From Nocardia fusca NBRC 14340 (GTDB lineage: Bacteria; Actinomycetota; Actinomycetes; Mycobacteriales; Mycobacteriaceae), in contig NZ_BDCU01000036.1 of NCBI RefSeq assembly GCF_001618425.1, positions 1 through 64,000 on the forward strand: a stretch of DNA of 64,000 bases, given 5' to 3'. The stretch's first letter is position 1; every line of letters begins with the position of its first letter. This document shows positions 1 to 8,097 of this stretch, piece by piece. The notes beneath the pieces were generated by a model. It ran no database searches. It saw only the letters and a program-made list of their open reading frames with translations, and was not told where the DNA came from. Made by a program: the position numbers and the translations under genes.

Positions 1-549
1 CAGACAGTCCGTGGCGCGCGGCAGATTCTCGGGCTGGACCGTTCTGAGGTCGATAAGATCAAGGAGTTATTCGAGGACTTCAAGAAGAAGTCGTTCGAGT
101 ACCGCTGGCTCGAGGCACTGCGGGATGCATTGCAGCACGGTGATATCAATGCCTTCAACTGGAATTTCAAGGTCAGCGTTCGATCTGAGCCGGAGGTGAC
201 GATCACTGTAAACCGCGCGTTTCTGTTGGAGTTCTTCAAGGAGAACCGAAAGAAGCCGTGGCTCAAGCGGCGCGAGCTGGAGAACCTGACTTCTGATCCG
301 AGTGTGCTCCACATGATCGCATCGGTACAGCCGGTGATCGGCTCGTTGCAGGAGAAGCTCGACAAGATCTTGTACCCGGACGTCGCCCACGACGCTGCGA
401 CAGTGCGTGAACTGATCAGTAGATTCGAGGGTAAGGAAGGTGTCTACTGCCTCCAGACGGGTCCTGGGCTCACGCGCCGCAGGCTGGCGCCGCCCCACTC
501 ACGTCTCGCACCGCGAGTGCTGGCTTTCGCCGAAAACTACGGCGAGTAA
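1..549 (+). CDS. C-terminal part of an unrecognised protein (5' partial)
   Basis: Frame 1 is open from the first base to the TAA at 547-549, so only the last 182 residues are visible and the start lies outside the window. The visible part is charged and probably helical (KIKELFEDFKKK), followed by RWLEALRDALQHGDINAF, which resembles the 'LRxxxQH' segment of large conserved hypothetical proteins. No catalytic motif, signal peptide or membrane segment is visible. The last 30 residues are unusually Arg/Pro-rich, so the natural C-terminus may have been changed by a frameshift. Function not recognised. Confidence 0.6.
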   Translation, partial: QTVRGARQILGLDRSEVDKIKELFEDFKKKSFEYRWLEALRDALQHGDINAFNWNFKVSVRSEPEVTITVNRAFLLEFFKENRKKPWLKRRELENLTSDPSVLHMIASVQPVIGSLQEKLDKILYPDVAHDAATVRELISRFEGKEGVYCLQTGPGLTRRRLAPPHSRLAPRVLAFAENYGE

Positions 550-653
550 GACTGAGTTATCTCAGGAACCTTCGTACGCATAACGGCATGGACGCATGAC
601 GGTTTGGCCAACGCGACCTCGTAGGTTCTGATCGGGTCTGTCAGAATCCCCTC

Positions 654-1373
654 ATGACTGCGGCGCGCCCGGGACTCGTCATTTGGGATATCGACGGCAC
701 CCTGATCCCTGCCGACCTGAGATGGCTCAGAAGGGCTATCGCGCGTACTTACGCCCTACCGGAGCCAGATGTGGTTTTCCCAGCAGCACGAGTGCATGGG
801 TTCACTGACGAGTCGATCGTTGTCGAAACCGCTCTTACGTCGGGCATCTCGCAAGAACTGGCAGAGGGCGGCGTCCCTCGCTTCCATGACGAGCTGGCGA
901 AGGTGATGTCCGAAGGCGAAGCAGAGATGGCGCGAGACCAACCAGCCTACGCTGGCGCGGCTGAGTCGATCGCCGAACTGGACAAACATGGGTTCGTTCA
1001 AACCGTCTTGACCGGTAACTTGCGATCTGCGGCAGAAACCAAGCTGAGAGTAGCCGGCCTGGATTCGCTCCTGCGACTCGACCTCGGTGCTTACGGCTCG
1101 GATTCCCGGGACAGGCTGGAACTGCCTGCTGTTGTCGCCGACCGATATCTCAGCCAGTTCGGAAGCCCACTTTCCATTTCGCAGACTGTGGTTGTAGGTG
1201 ACGCTCCGAACGATATCTATTGCGCTCGGCATGCCGGATTTCGAGTTATCGTCGTAGCGCACCGGATAAAGCACAGCGAATTACTGGAACACTCTCCCGA
1301 TGAGATCCTCGATGCCTTGGATCCGGAATCGGTTGTTTCCGCGGTCCAATCACTGACCAGTGCCGCTCACTGA
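654..1373 (+). CDS. HAD-superfamily hydrolase (phosphoglycolate phosphatase-like)
   Basis: Predicted cytoplasmic phosphomonoesterase of 239 residues. HAD motif I is complete: VIWDIDGTLI near residues 9-18, with both aspartates. Motif II is VLTGN near 121-125, and the acidic motif IV is VVVGDAPNDIYCARHAG near 180-196. The helical cap lies between motifs I and II. Length and motifs fit the Gph-like subfamily; the substrate cannot be read from sequence. Its 3' end overlaps by 7 bases the convergent regulator gene. A decayed second copy lies at about 7610-8090, so the gene was duplicated locally or belongs to a mobile HAD/XRE module. Confidence 0.9.
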   Translation: MTAARPGLVIWDIDGTLIPADLRWLRRAIARTYALPEPDVVFPAARVHGFTDESIVVETALTSGISQELAEGGVPRFHDELAKVMSEGEAEMARDQPAYAGAAESIAELDKHGFVQTVLTGNLRSAAETKLRVAGLDSLLRLDLGAYGSDSRDRLELPAVVADRYLSQFGSPLSISQTVVVGDAPNDIYCARHAGFRVIVVAHRIKHSELLEHSPDEILDALDPESVVSAVQSLTSAAH

Positions 1374-2812
1374 ATCTCGGTACTCCGGATCCGTTCCCGG
1401 AGCGCCCGGACAGGCTGCTCGTTGCGCCACGGTGTGGTTCTCTCGATTGCCCGATGTGCACGTTCGATACCACGTTGGTTGCCCATGGCAAAGAGACTGC
1501 TGTGGGTTTCTCCGAGAATCCGACACCCCTCTTCGAGTTCGCCGATCTGGTTGTATGCGCTCGCCAGGTCGACCTGTGCGGCGAGCCCCACATTCCGGTT
1601 CCCGTCTCCAGTTGTGCTCAGTGCCGCGTCGAGAGCAACGATGGCTTTCCGGGGCTTGTTCAGGAAGAGCCAGCAAGTGCCTTCGTAAACAAGAATCCGA
1701 CTCGCATCCCAGTCACTGAAAAGCCCAGTACGGTCGACTTCATCAATGTCGTCAACTGCACGCTGTGCGCGAGACAGAGCGTCCTGGCACTCCCGATCGA
1801 GCTCGAGCACCGCATATGCCTGGGCAAGCTCGGCGCCTATCCTTGCCCTGGCGGCAGGCGGCAAGCGATCCGTCATCGTCGAAGCGTCTCTGAGTATCCG
1901 CAGACCAATGATTACGTCGCCGTCCGAGCCGATCAGCGTCGCCGCATCCGACCGCAAGTTGCTTTCGAATATCCGAGCCACCCCTCCGATGACCGGATCA
2001 CGCATGCTGTCTGCCAGCTTGCGAGCAAATGCGCAGTGCGAGAGCGCCATCGCACGATCGCCGACAGCACTCCATACTCGACTTGCAACAATGGAGGTCT
2101 CACCCAGCAGTGATCCGAGTCGTTCTTTCAGCCGGCTGTCGCTCGTATTCCGGAACAGGGCTGAAACAGTGTCCCGGTGTGCTTCGATGGGACCGAGGAG
2201 CGCACCCGGCGCCACGCTTTGGCGCTGACCGGCCAGCATGCGGGTCACCTCGACGAGACTCGTGATCGCATGTTCGGACATCCGCTGCGACCGAAGGTAT
2301 GCACCGATCTGTTCGCGATCCAGTGGCATGTCTACATCTATGGCCTCCGATAACGCCCCTGGATGAATGCGCGGGCCGAAGACGCCAATGGGCACACACT
2401 CACTTTGCTCACCCGCAGAACCCGCTGTGCCTGCTCGGATAACGTCTCGACGGGTGACTTTCCGCTCTTGCTTGATCCGGTCGTGTATCGCCATAAGCTC
2501 ACCATCGGCGTCGAGCCCTGCATCTATGGCCGCAACAAGATCTCGGGAAGGTAGATTCGCATCCTCCCATTCGGTCATGGACACGTACTGGCGCGTATAC
2601 CCGATTCGGGTGGCAAGTTCGCGCTGGCTCAACCCCGCCGCCAGTCGCCGACTTTTGATTTCGCGCGCAAGTTCATCGGCCGCCTCCGCGCGCTGACGAT
2701 TGTGGTCGGGCACCGCTACCCGTTCGACCTTCCCCTCCTGCATGACTCGATTCTGGGCGGAAAGTCCGCAACGGCAAGTCTCTTCCACCAGTTTTGCCAC
2801 CTTACTTGCCAT
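1367..2812 (-). CDS. XRE-family regulator with C-terminal TPR-like helical domain
   Basis: About 481 residues from the ATG at 2812; the open frame continues upstream to 2893 but runs over the divergent promoter. An N-terminal helix-turn-helix is visible near residues 45-100 (RLAAGLSQRELATRIGYTRQ). A linker with VTRRDVIRAGTAG follows, as in actinobacterial XRE regulators, and then an all-helical TPR-type region to the end (ALSHCAFARKLAD, ARIGAELAQAYAVLE, AAQVDLASAYNQIGELEEG). HTH plus TPR is the layout of peptide- or ligand-sensing regulators (RRNPP-like); whether it binds a peptide is inference. It diverges from the small-protein/methyltransferase/CYTH operon and is the obvious candidate to control it. 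Confidence 0.85.
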   Translation of the reverse strand: MASKVAKLVEETCRCGLSAQNRVMQEGKVERVAVPDHNRQRAEAADELAREIKSRRLAAGLSQRELATRIGYTRQYVSMTEWEDANLPSRDLVAAIDAGLDADGELMAIHDRIKQERKVTRRDVIRAGTAGSAGEQSECVPIGVFGPRIHPGALSEAIDVDMPLDREQIGAYLRSQRMSEHAITSLVEVTRMLAGQRQSVAPGALLGPIEAHRDTVSALFRNTSDSRLKERLGSLLGETSIVASRVWSAVGDRAMALSHCAFARKLADSMRDPVIGGVARIFESNLRSDAATLIGSDGDVIIGLRILRDASTMTDRLPPAARARIGAELAQAYAVLELDRECQDALSRAQRAVDDIDEVDRTGLFSDWDASRILVYEGTCWLFLNKPRKAIVALDAALSTTGDGNRNVGLAAQVDLASAYNQIGELEEGCRILGETHSSLFAMGNQRGIERAHRAIERTTPWRNEQPVRALRERIRSTEIQ

Positions 2813-2822
2813 TCGGTTCCAC

Positions 2823-2872
2823 CGCTGTTCTGGGACTGACAGCCCACCGAATCGACCTCGAGGGGAACAGCG
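2823..2872. promoter_or_regulatory. Inverted repeat in the divergent promoter of the XRE gene and the 2873 operon
   Basis: CGCTGTTC at 2823-2830 and its exact reverse complement GAACAGCG at 2865-2872 flank a 34-base spacer. The second arm overlaps the ribosome-binding region (GGGGAAC) and abuts the ATG at 2873. Plausible operator half-sites for the XRE regulator; an 8-bp match could also be chance. Confidence 0.35.
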
Positions 2873-3130
2873 ATGAGAACCACCGATGCCCACGCCGTGA
2901 CCGTATTTCCTCCGGGCGAAGTGTCTTCAGTTGCTGCGGCCGGCAGACCCGCTGAGAACAGCCAGTCCACGACACTGCAGGATCGCCAGCCCAGCTCTCG
3001 CAATCACCGAGTCCTTCTGGAACGGACAGTTGCAGGGCTCCGCGCCCTACACGACACCGACCCAATGGGTCCTTCCCGGATCGACCTTCCAATCCGCAAC
3101 TACGCGCAGGCCGATCAGGCGGCGCCATGA
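2873..3130 (+). CDS. Small unrecognised protein, first gene of the methyltransferase/CYTH operon
   Basis: 85 residues from ATG 2873, preceded by GGGGAAC. Soluble and rich in Ala/Pro/Arg, with a central LLERTVAGLRALHDTDP segment and a C-terminal RIDLPIRNYAQ. No signal peptide or membrane helix is visible. Its stop overlaps the next start by 4 bases (ATGA at 3127-3130), so translation is probably coupled. I do not recognise the family; this kind of short first gene is common in Nocardia operons controlled by XRE regulators. Confidence 0.55.
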   Translation: MRTTDAHAVTVFPPGEVSSVAAAGRPAENSQSTTLQDRQPSSRNHRVLLERTVAGLRALHDTDPMGPSRIDLPIRNYAQADQAAP

Positions 3131-3429
3131 ACCATTCGATCGCGTTCGGCTGGATCGACTACGACATCAGCCGTGCACCCGAATGGGATCGCGCCCAGAT
3201 ACACCGCCTCGCCCGCCACCTCGGATACCGCCTCGTGTGGCCCGACGAACGATCGGTACTCCGGGTGGCCGACCAGGCACGCAACGCCCGGGCCGATCTG
3301 GTGATCCTGCCGGCGCCCGATCACCTGAGCCCGTTCGAGCTCAACGCGGTCATGGACGTGGCCGATGTGGAAACCGAGGTACCGCGACTCAGCTTTGCCC
3401 GCTGGGCATTCGCACAGGTGAGTCCATGA
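3127..3429 (+). CDS. Small conserved actinobacterial protein of unknown function
   Basis: 100 residues starting in an ATGA overlap with the gene before. The order IAFGWIDYDISRAPEWDRAQ, LARHLGYRLVW, ARADLVILPAPDHL and ELNAVMDVADVETEVPRLSF resembles a small Nocardia/Mycobacterium family of about 100 residues. An alternating strand/helix pattern is faintly like the N-terminal part of a serine recombinase without its catalytic serine; that likeness is only an impression. It ends in another ATGA overlap (3426-3429) with a very short membrane peptide. Confidence 0.6.
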   Translation: MNHSIAFGWIDYDISRAPEWDRAQIHRLARHLGYRLVWPDERSVLRVADQARNARADLVILPAPDHLSPFELNAVMDVADVETEVPRLSFARWAFAQVSP

Positions 3430-3509
3430 GCGCCACGGTGGCGATCGGTTTCGCCATCGCGATCGGGCTACCGCTGCTGGTGATCGCGGCAACGATCTGG
3501 TGGCCGTGA
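3426..3509 (+). CDS. 27-residue single-span membrane peptide
   Basis: ATG at 3426 overlaps the previous stop (ATGA) and the TGA at 3507-3509 overlaps the next ATG at 3509 (TGATG). The peptide is almost entirely hydrophobic (GFAIAIGLPLLVIAATIWWP at its end) and could span a membrane once or be an exported hydrophobic peptide. Coupling on both sides supports real translation. DNA matching its last 13-16 codons recurs at 20281-20319 and 35839-35886. With an HTH/TPR regulator next door, a signalling role is conceivable but untested; a membrane anchor or subunit for the next enzyme is the simpler reading. Confidence 0.55.
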   Translation: MSATVAIGFAIAIGLPLLVIAATIWWP

Positions 3510-4888
3510 TGATCGGAGGACCGAACCGCTTCGCGCATGTGCACAAGTCGGCCGCGACCTATCTCGACGTCGCCGCCAACGACCACGGCGACGAGAAGGG
3601 ACTACTCGTATACCGGGCGTTGCAACGCGTCGAATCGCCTGAACCGCATCTCGTCGAGATCGGCCCGGGTGGCGGCGCTGCCGTCGACTACCTCGCGACG
3701 CGGGCAGCCGAGGAGCCACGCCCTGTACAACTCACACTGGTGGAGGCACCCGGCGTCTCCTCGACCTCGCTCACGGACGCGATCGGGCGGTTCAACGCGG
3801 TCGGGTCGTGCGTGCTGGTGCACAGATGGGCTCAGGACATCGAGCGACTGTTGCGCGAACCGGTCGACGTGATCAGCGCATCCGCACTGATGCACGAGGT
3901 CTACTCCTACGGTGGCGGCTACTCCGGACTGCACACGTTGATGCGGACACTGCCGACCGTGCTCCATCCCTACGGTTACTTCGTCTACCGCGACGTCTAC
4001 GCCGTCGCCGCACCGAGCCTGCATGAGCGTGTCGTACAGTCCTACAGTTCACAATCCTGGTTGCAGTTCTGGCGCATGTTCGTCCCGCACTACCTGCGGG
4101 AAGGAACCCATCCCTATCACCATCACGACGACGAGGTCGTCGCCCGGCAGAACTCGCGCATTGTGCCCGTAGCCGAACTGGATACCCGGGTGTGCGCGGT
4201 GATCGAAGCACCGGTCGGGCTGTTCCGCGAGGTGCAACGGCACTACATCACCTGCCGCGACCATATCTGGCGTTCCGGGATCCTCGGGTTTCGGCCGGTT
4301 CTCGACGGACCCCTGTCCGGAGACTGGATCGACTTCCGATCCGGCCACAAACGAGTGCACTACACCCTCACGGAATCGGATCGGATGCCGGCGATGCAAC
4401 GGGCGAACGTCCTCGCGGTGAGTGAGCCGTTCGACGATCATCACGTGATCGACGGAGATATCTTCGACGCGGTCAGCGACGTAGCCCTGATGGCATTCAT
4501 CTCCGCGGCCGAACAGGGCGCCGACGACTGTGTCCGAGCCTGGGAGTCGTGGTTGACCCGGGAGGGTCGCGAGACCTACGCCTACCTCACCGTCGACGAG
4601 CTGCTTTCCGCGTTCGCGGTGCACTCGATCAACGCCCATCCCACCCAAGACCTGGTCTTGATGCCGGTCTCGGCCGATGATGTGTTTACCCGCGACCGGC
4701 GGTACTACAACCGATTCCTCACCCACCGCCTATCGAACCCGCTCGTCGACGCGAAGCAGATGGTGCTGTTCCAGAACATCCCGCTGAGCGACACCGAAAC
4801 CCTGCAACGCGCCCTCGGCACCCTGCAAGCGATCTGCTCGAAACCGACACTTGCTCGACTGCACACGGCAATTCACTGGAAAGGATGA
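3509..4888 (+). CDS. SAM-dependent methyltransferase-like protein
   Basis: 459 residues from ATG 3509, the start that overlaps the membrane-peptide stop; GTG 3500 and 3506 are alternatives. An N-terminal class-I methyltransferase fold is suggested by HLVEIGPGGGAAVDYL near residue 50 (motif I), then LTLVEAP and PVDVISASALMHEVYSYGGG (motif IV/post-IV region) and LHPYGYFVYRD. The remaining 250 residues are not recognised and have no zinc or iron-sulfur cysteines. Substrate unknown. The gene is followed after 7 bases by the CYTH gene. Length is nearly twice a minimal methyltransferase, so a second domain is likely. Confidence 0.7.
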   Translation: MIGGPNRFAHVHKSAATYLDVAANDHGDEKGLLVYRALQRVESPEPHLVEIGPGGGAAVDYLATRAAEEPRPVQLTLVEAPGVSSTSLTDAIGRFNAVGSCVLVHRWAQDIERLLREPVDVISASALMHEVYSYGGGYSGLHTLMRTLPTVLHPYGYFVYRDVYAVAAPSLHERVVQSYSSQSWLQFWRMFVPHYLREGTHPYHHHDDEVVARQNSRIVPVAELDTRVCAVIEAPVGLFREVQRHYITCRDHIWRSGILGFRPVLDGPLSGDWIDFRSGHKRVHYTLTESDRMPAMQRANVLAVSEPFDDHHVIDGDIFDAVSDVALMAFISAAEQGADDCVRAWESWLTREGRETYAYLTVDELLSAFAVHSINAHPTQDLVLMPVSADDVFTRDRRYYNRFLTHRLSNPLVDAKQMVLFQNIPLSDTETLQRALGTLQAICSKPTLARLHTAIHWKG

Positions 4889-4895
4889 TCCCCGC

Positions 4896-5468
4896 ATGGA
4901 CCTGATCGAGGTCGAACGCAAGCGCGAACTCGCCGACAGCGAAACCCTGCGCCGCCGCCTCGCCGGACTCGGCTATCGTGAAATCAGCTCGCTGACCGAA
5001 GTCGACACCTACTACAGCCGGCCCGACGTCGACTACATGGAAACCGTCGAATGCCTGCGGGTACGGCAGCGCGACGGATCGGCCGAGATCACCTACAAAC
5101 CGCCATCCAACACAGCCACCCATTCGGATCGGGGTGTCATCGCGAAGCGGGAAATCAACGTTCGGCTCGCCGATGCTGGCCAAGCGGGCGCGGCGAACGC
5201 ACTGCTCGAGGCGGTCGGGATGGTCGAGCTTGTACGAGTCGAGAAGGCACGTACCACCTACCGTCATCCAGGCCATGACGGCACAACCATAAGTATCGAT
5301 ATTCTCGCCGGCGTCGGTGCCTTCGTCGAAACCGAGATTCTCACCACCGACAGCGAGGACGCAGCTACACAGCTCGAGGGCATCGAACAGGCGATCGGTG
5401 TTTCCACTTACCCGATCGTGCGCCTCCCTTACCGGGACCTGGTAATACACGCACGAACAGCAGTATGA
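4896..5468 (+). CDS. CYTH-domain protein (class IV adenylate cyclase / thiamine-triphosphatase fold)
   Basis: 190 residues. The N-terminal signature IEVERKREL (ExExK) is typical of CYTH triphosphate-tunnel enzymes. The tunnel residues follow in order: TYYSRP, LRVRQRDG, EITYKPP, KREINVRL, VEKARTTYRH, ISIDILAGVGAFVETEI. Such enzymes bind triphosphates with divalent metal; members make cAMP (CyaB) or hydrolyse tripolyphosphate or thiamine triphosphate, and sequence alone does not say which. ATG 4896 is chosen over upstream codons because it follows GGAAAGGATGATC. Last gene of the operon; the gap after it has no gene until the relic at 5635. Confidence 0.85.
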   Translation: MDLIEVERKRELADSETLRRRLAGLGYREISSLTEVDTYYSRPDVDYMETVECLRVRQRDGSAEITYKPPSNTATHSDRGVIAKREINVRLADAGQAGAANALLEAVGMVELVRVEKARTTYRHPGHDGTTISIDILAGVGAFVETEILTTDSEDAATQLEGIEQAIGVSTYPIVRLPYRDLVIHARTAV

Positions 5469-5634
5469 AGGACGCAGCAAGTAGCGATTGCGTGCTGTGC
5501 GCGCCCTCGCTCTCGCCTTCTGCCTTCCGCCGGAACTGCTCGGGTTGGCTGACTCACCGCCACACACAGTGCGGTTGGCCGCCCCCGCCGCTATCGTCGC
5601 CGTCACCCCAGCGCCGGACGAGGAGACCGAACCC

Positions 5635-6030
5635 ATGCGTCGTCGCACGCTGCTGGCCGGCACCGTCACCGCTCTCGGCGTCACCCCGCCACCCTTGAGG
5701 GCGGTAGCGGCATCCGACTCACTACGCGAGCTGGAAAACGCGCTGCTTGCCCCGCCCGCCATCGGCACGCTCGACCACCCCCAAGACATCTATCTCGCCC
5801 ACGGCGCCGACCTCACCGACACCCGGCCGGATATCAACGAGGCCGAAATGATCCTGTGGGTACCGCTCGACGAAGCGATGCGGATGATCGACCGCGGCGA
5901 GATCGTCGGCGCCGCGACCGTAGTCGGTGTGTATCGGGCGCTGCTGGAGGACCGCGGGTTGGTGGCCGGCCGCACGCCCGAATCGGCGGACCTTCGTTCA
6001 CCGAATAGCTCGACGCCACCTACCCGGTCA
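5635..6030 (+). pseudogene. Chimeric relic: XRE-regulator tail region joined to a NUDIX hydrolase C-terminus
   Basis: One open frame joins two unlike pieces. MRRRTLLAGTVTALG followed by LRELENALLAPP resembles the Tat-like linker of actinobacterial XRE regulators (compare RRDVIRAGTAG in the 1367 gene). Then DIYLAHGADL and INEAEMILWVPLDEAMRMID resemble the last third of ADP-ribose-pyrophosphatase-type NUDIX proteins. The NUDIX box itself (GX5EX7REUXEEXGU) is absent, so no catalysis is possible. Probably a deletion joint between neighbouring regulator and NUDIX genes. The frame runs on to 6096 over the opposite-strand gene. Confidence 0.55.
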
Positions 6031-6056
6031 AGGGCTGACCCCGCGGCCCCGTCCGA

Positions 6057-6422
6057 TCAGCAGCCCTGCGGAGCCCGCCAGGCGTCCTGCGCGTAGGTGG
6101 TCGAGCCGACCATGGCGCCGATCACGCCGCCGATAATTCCGAACGGGATGGCCCCGACAAAGAAGACGGGCAGACCCGCGATCGCGCCGCTCCCGGTCCC
6201 GAGCAGGGCGCCCAGGCCGGCCCGGAGTTCGATGGAGTCGCCGGGCGCCATGCATGCCGCGATGGGCGACACCGCCCCGGTCCCCGGAGCATCGGGTGCT
6301 TGCACCGGCGCGACCGGCGCGGGAGCCGGGGCGGGCTCGGCCGCCGCGACGCCCCCTGATCCGACAATGAGCAGCCCGGCAATGACGCTGCCGAGCACGG
6401 TGCGGGTCGATATCTTCAACAT
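6057..6422 (-). CDS. Small secreted or cell-envelope protein with a Gly-zipper-like segment
   Basis: 121 residues with a clear signal peptide: positive MLKISTRT, hydrophobic GSVIAGLLIVGSGG, and an Ala cleavage region AAAEP near residue 29. A Pro/Ala linker follows, then a C-terminal glycine-rich hydrophobic part (GLGALLGTGSGAIAGLPVFF, GIIGGVIGAMVGS) and a final Cys. This layout is common among exported proteins of Nocardia and Rhodococcus whose function is not known. It lies alone between relics on both sides. Confidence 0.75.
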   Translation of the reverse strand: MLKISTRTVLGSVIAGLLIVGSGGVAAAEPAPAPAPVAPVQAPDAPGTGAVSPIAACMAPGDSIELRAGLGALLGTGSGAIAGLPVFFVGAIPFGIIGGVIGAMVGSTTYAQDAWRAPQGC

Positions 6423-6440
6423 ATGCGCGCAGTTCCCTGA

Positions 6441-6774
6441 TCAGTCGAACAATTGTGCGACCTGATTAGTCAGGTCTGCGACCATAATGTCGTATCGGCC
6501 GGTGTAATGCTCGCTTTCGGGTACCTCGGCCGGAGCAAGCCGGAAGCCGTGCTCGCCGATGATCCGGCCTACCCCGCCTGCAACGGGATAACACCAGCGG
6601 GGGCACCTGGAATTCCTTTCCTGAATGACGGTAGGTGCCGAGTATCTCAGGGTCCTGCTCCAGCGTACGCATGATTTCGAGATGGACACCGTCGAATGCT
6701 GCGGGTACGGCCGCTGTTCGGCGCGGCGGTACCCACCGCACTACGGTTTCCGGCCGACACTGTGAACTCGGCAT
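6441..6774 (-). pseudogene. Probable frameshifted open frame, family not recognised
   Basis: Two overlapping minus-strand frames read as natural protein in succession: HLEIMRTLEQDPEILGTYRH then GKEFQVPPLV in one frame, and from about 6600 onwards YPVAGGVGRIIGEHGFRLAP and HYTGRYDIMVADLTNQVAQL in the other, ending at 6441. One base gained or lost near 6595-6605 would join them. No family recognised. It follows the zinc-ribbon gene on the same strand. Confidence 0.35.
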
Positions 6775-6869
6775 CGTCGGCGAGTCCTCCCGGCAACACC
6801 GGAATCCGGCCCTCGGCAGATCAGATCGGCCGGGACATCGGACAGCTGATCAGCAGGTCCGGGCTCGGC

Positions 6870-7466
6870 TCACAGTTTGCCCTCGACCAGCGCAATGCGG
6901 TGATCGCCCAGACGCCGGCCGAACTCGGCAACAAAGTCCGGCCGGAAGGGAGGCCAGTTCCAGAATTTGAAACCGAGGTGCCCGAGGGCGAAGTAATCAT
7001 CGGCCCAGATCCAGTCGGTCGGTTCCACCTGCTGTGCGCACGACGGACACGGCACAACGGCATCGTCCTGGCCTTCCGCCCAGGCGTGAATACTCGTGCC
7101 GAACAACTCCCAGACCTCTGGGATGAGCTCATAGCAGTCATCGACCAACCGGGTGGCAGTGCCGCAACGCGGGCAGCTGACCGCTATCGGGTCACCTTGT
7201 CCGGCGTCGAACACGGAACGTTCGGTGACGATCGCCAAACCGTTGGTCCAGAGGTCCCGAAAAGACGAATCCCCCGCTGCCGAATCGACCACCGCCGCAA
7301 CAGCCGGACCGGGACGGTGCCCGGATTCCGCGCCCAGCACGCAATCATCCCGCTCGGCCACCACTACACCGGAACTGATCAACCAGTCGAGTATGTTCGC
7401 GGCCAGCGCCTGCGCGTTCTGCGCCGACACGTCTTTGTCGACGATCGTCTGAAACCAGTCACCCAC
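6870..7466 (-). CDS. Conserved actinobacterial protein with two CxxC pairs (zinc-ribbon-like)
   Basis: 198 residues from the GTG at 7466, which has GAGGAG four bases upstream; the open frame extends to 7757 but the extra part is arginine-rich and unlike the rest. The start VGDWFQTIVDKDV, the central LWTNGLAIVTERSVFDAGQG, the pairs CPRCG and CPSC, and the tail FALGHLGFKFWNWPPF match a Streptomyces/Nocardia hypothetical family. The four cysteines are placed to bind one zinc. No signal peptide. Function unknown. Confidence 0.65.
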   Translation of the reverse strand: MGDWFQTIVDKDVSAQNAQALAANILDWLISSGVVVAERDDCVLGAESGHRPGPAVAAVVDSAAGDSSFRDLWTNGLAIVTERSVFDAGQGDPIAVSCPRCGTATRLVDDCYELIPEVWELFGTSIHAWAEGQDDAVVPCPSCAQQVEPTDWIWADDYFALGHLGFKFWNWPPFRPDFVAEFGRRLGDHRIALVEGKL

Positions 7467-7609
7467 AATGCTCCTCAGGCAGTACGTCAGCATGTATTTC
7501 CGGCTCACAAACCTCACCATCAACACGACACGGCCGCAACCGAAGGCCACCTGGTGCCATCCACCTGGCAGGCAACAGAATTCCGGTGTCCGTCGACGCA
7601 TGCCGAATG

Positions 7610-8090
7610 GAGGCGGTACCGTCACTTCAGCCGATCTGCGACGCTGCGGAGGGCTATCGCGCGCACCTACTCTCTCTCGGAGACGGAGGTGGTTTTCCGG
7701 CAGCACGGGTGCACGGGTATACCGATGAGTCGATCGTTGTCGAAAGCGCTGTCGCATCGGGTGTCTCGCACGAGGCGGCGGAGCACGGCATCGCTCGTTT
7801 CCACGACGAACTGGCGAATGTCATGTCCGAAGGCGAAGAAGAGCTGGCGCGAGACCAGCCCGCCTACCCCGATGCGGCCGAATCGACCGCCGAGCTGGAC
7901 AAACATGGGTTCGTTCAAACCGTCTCGACCGGCAACATGCGATATGCGGCAGAGACCGAGCTGAGAGTGGCCGGCCTGGATTCGCACCTGAGACTCGACC
8001 TCGGCGCCTACGGCTCGGATTCCCGAGACAGGCTGGAACTACATGCCGTTGTCGCCGACCGGTAGCTCGATCAGTTCGGGAGCGCCACCG
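7610..8090 (+). pseudogene. Decayed copy of the HAD hydrolase gene at 654
   Basis: DNA from about 7610 to 8090 aligns along its length with the intact HAD gene. The copy reads LRRAIARTYSLSETEVVF, then has lost one base near 7693 (TTTTCCGGCAG against TTTTCCCAGCAG), and continues in another frame as AARVHGYTDESIVVES and DKHGFVQTVSTGNMRYAAET. A TAT codon of the intact gene has become TAG at 8063-8065. The nucleophile Asp of motif I is gone (the region corresponding to DIDGT is altered) and motif IV is missing. It then runs into the XRE relic. Clearly non-functional. Confidence 0.85.
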
Positions 8091-8097
8091 ATGTACC

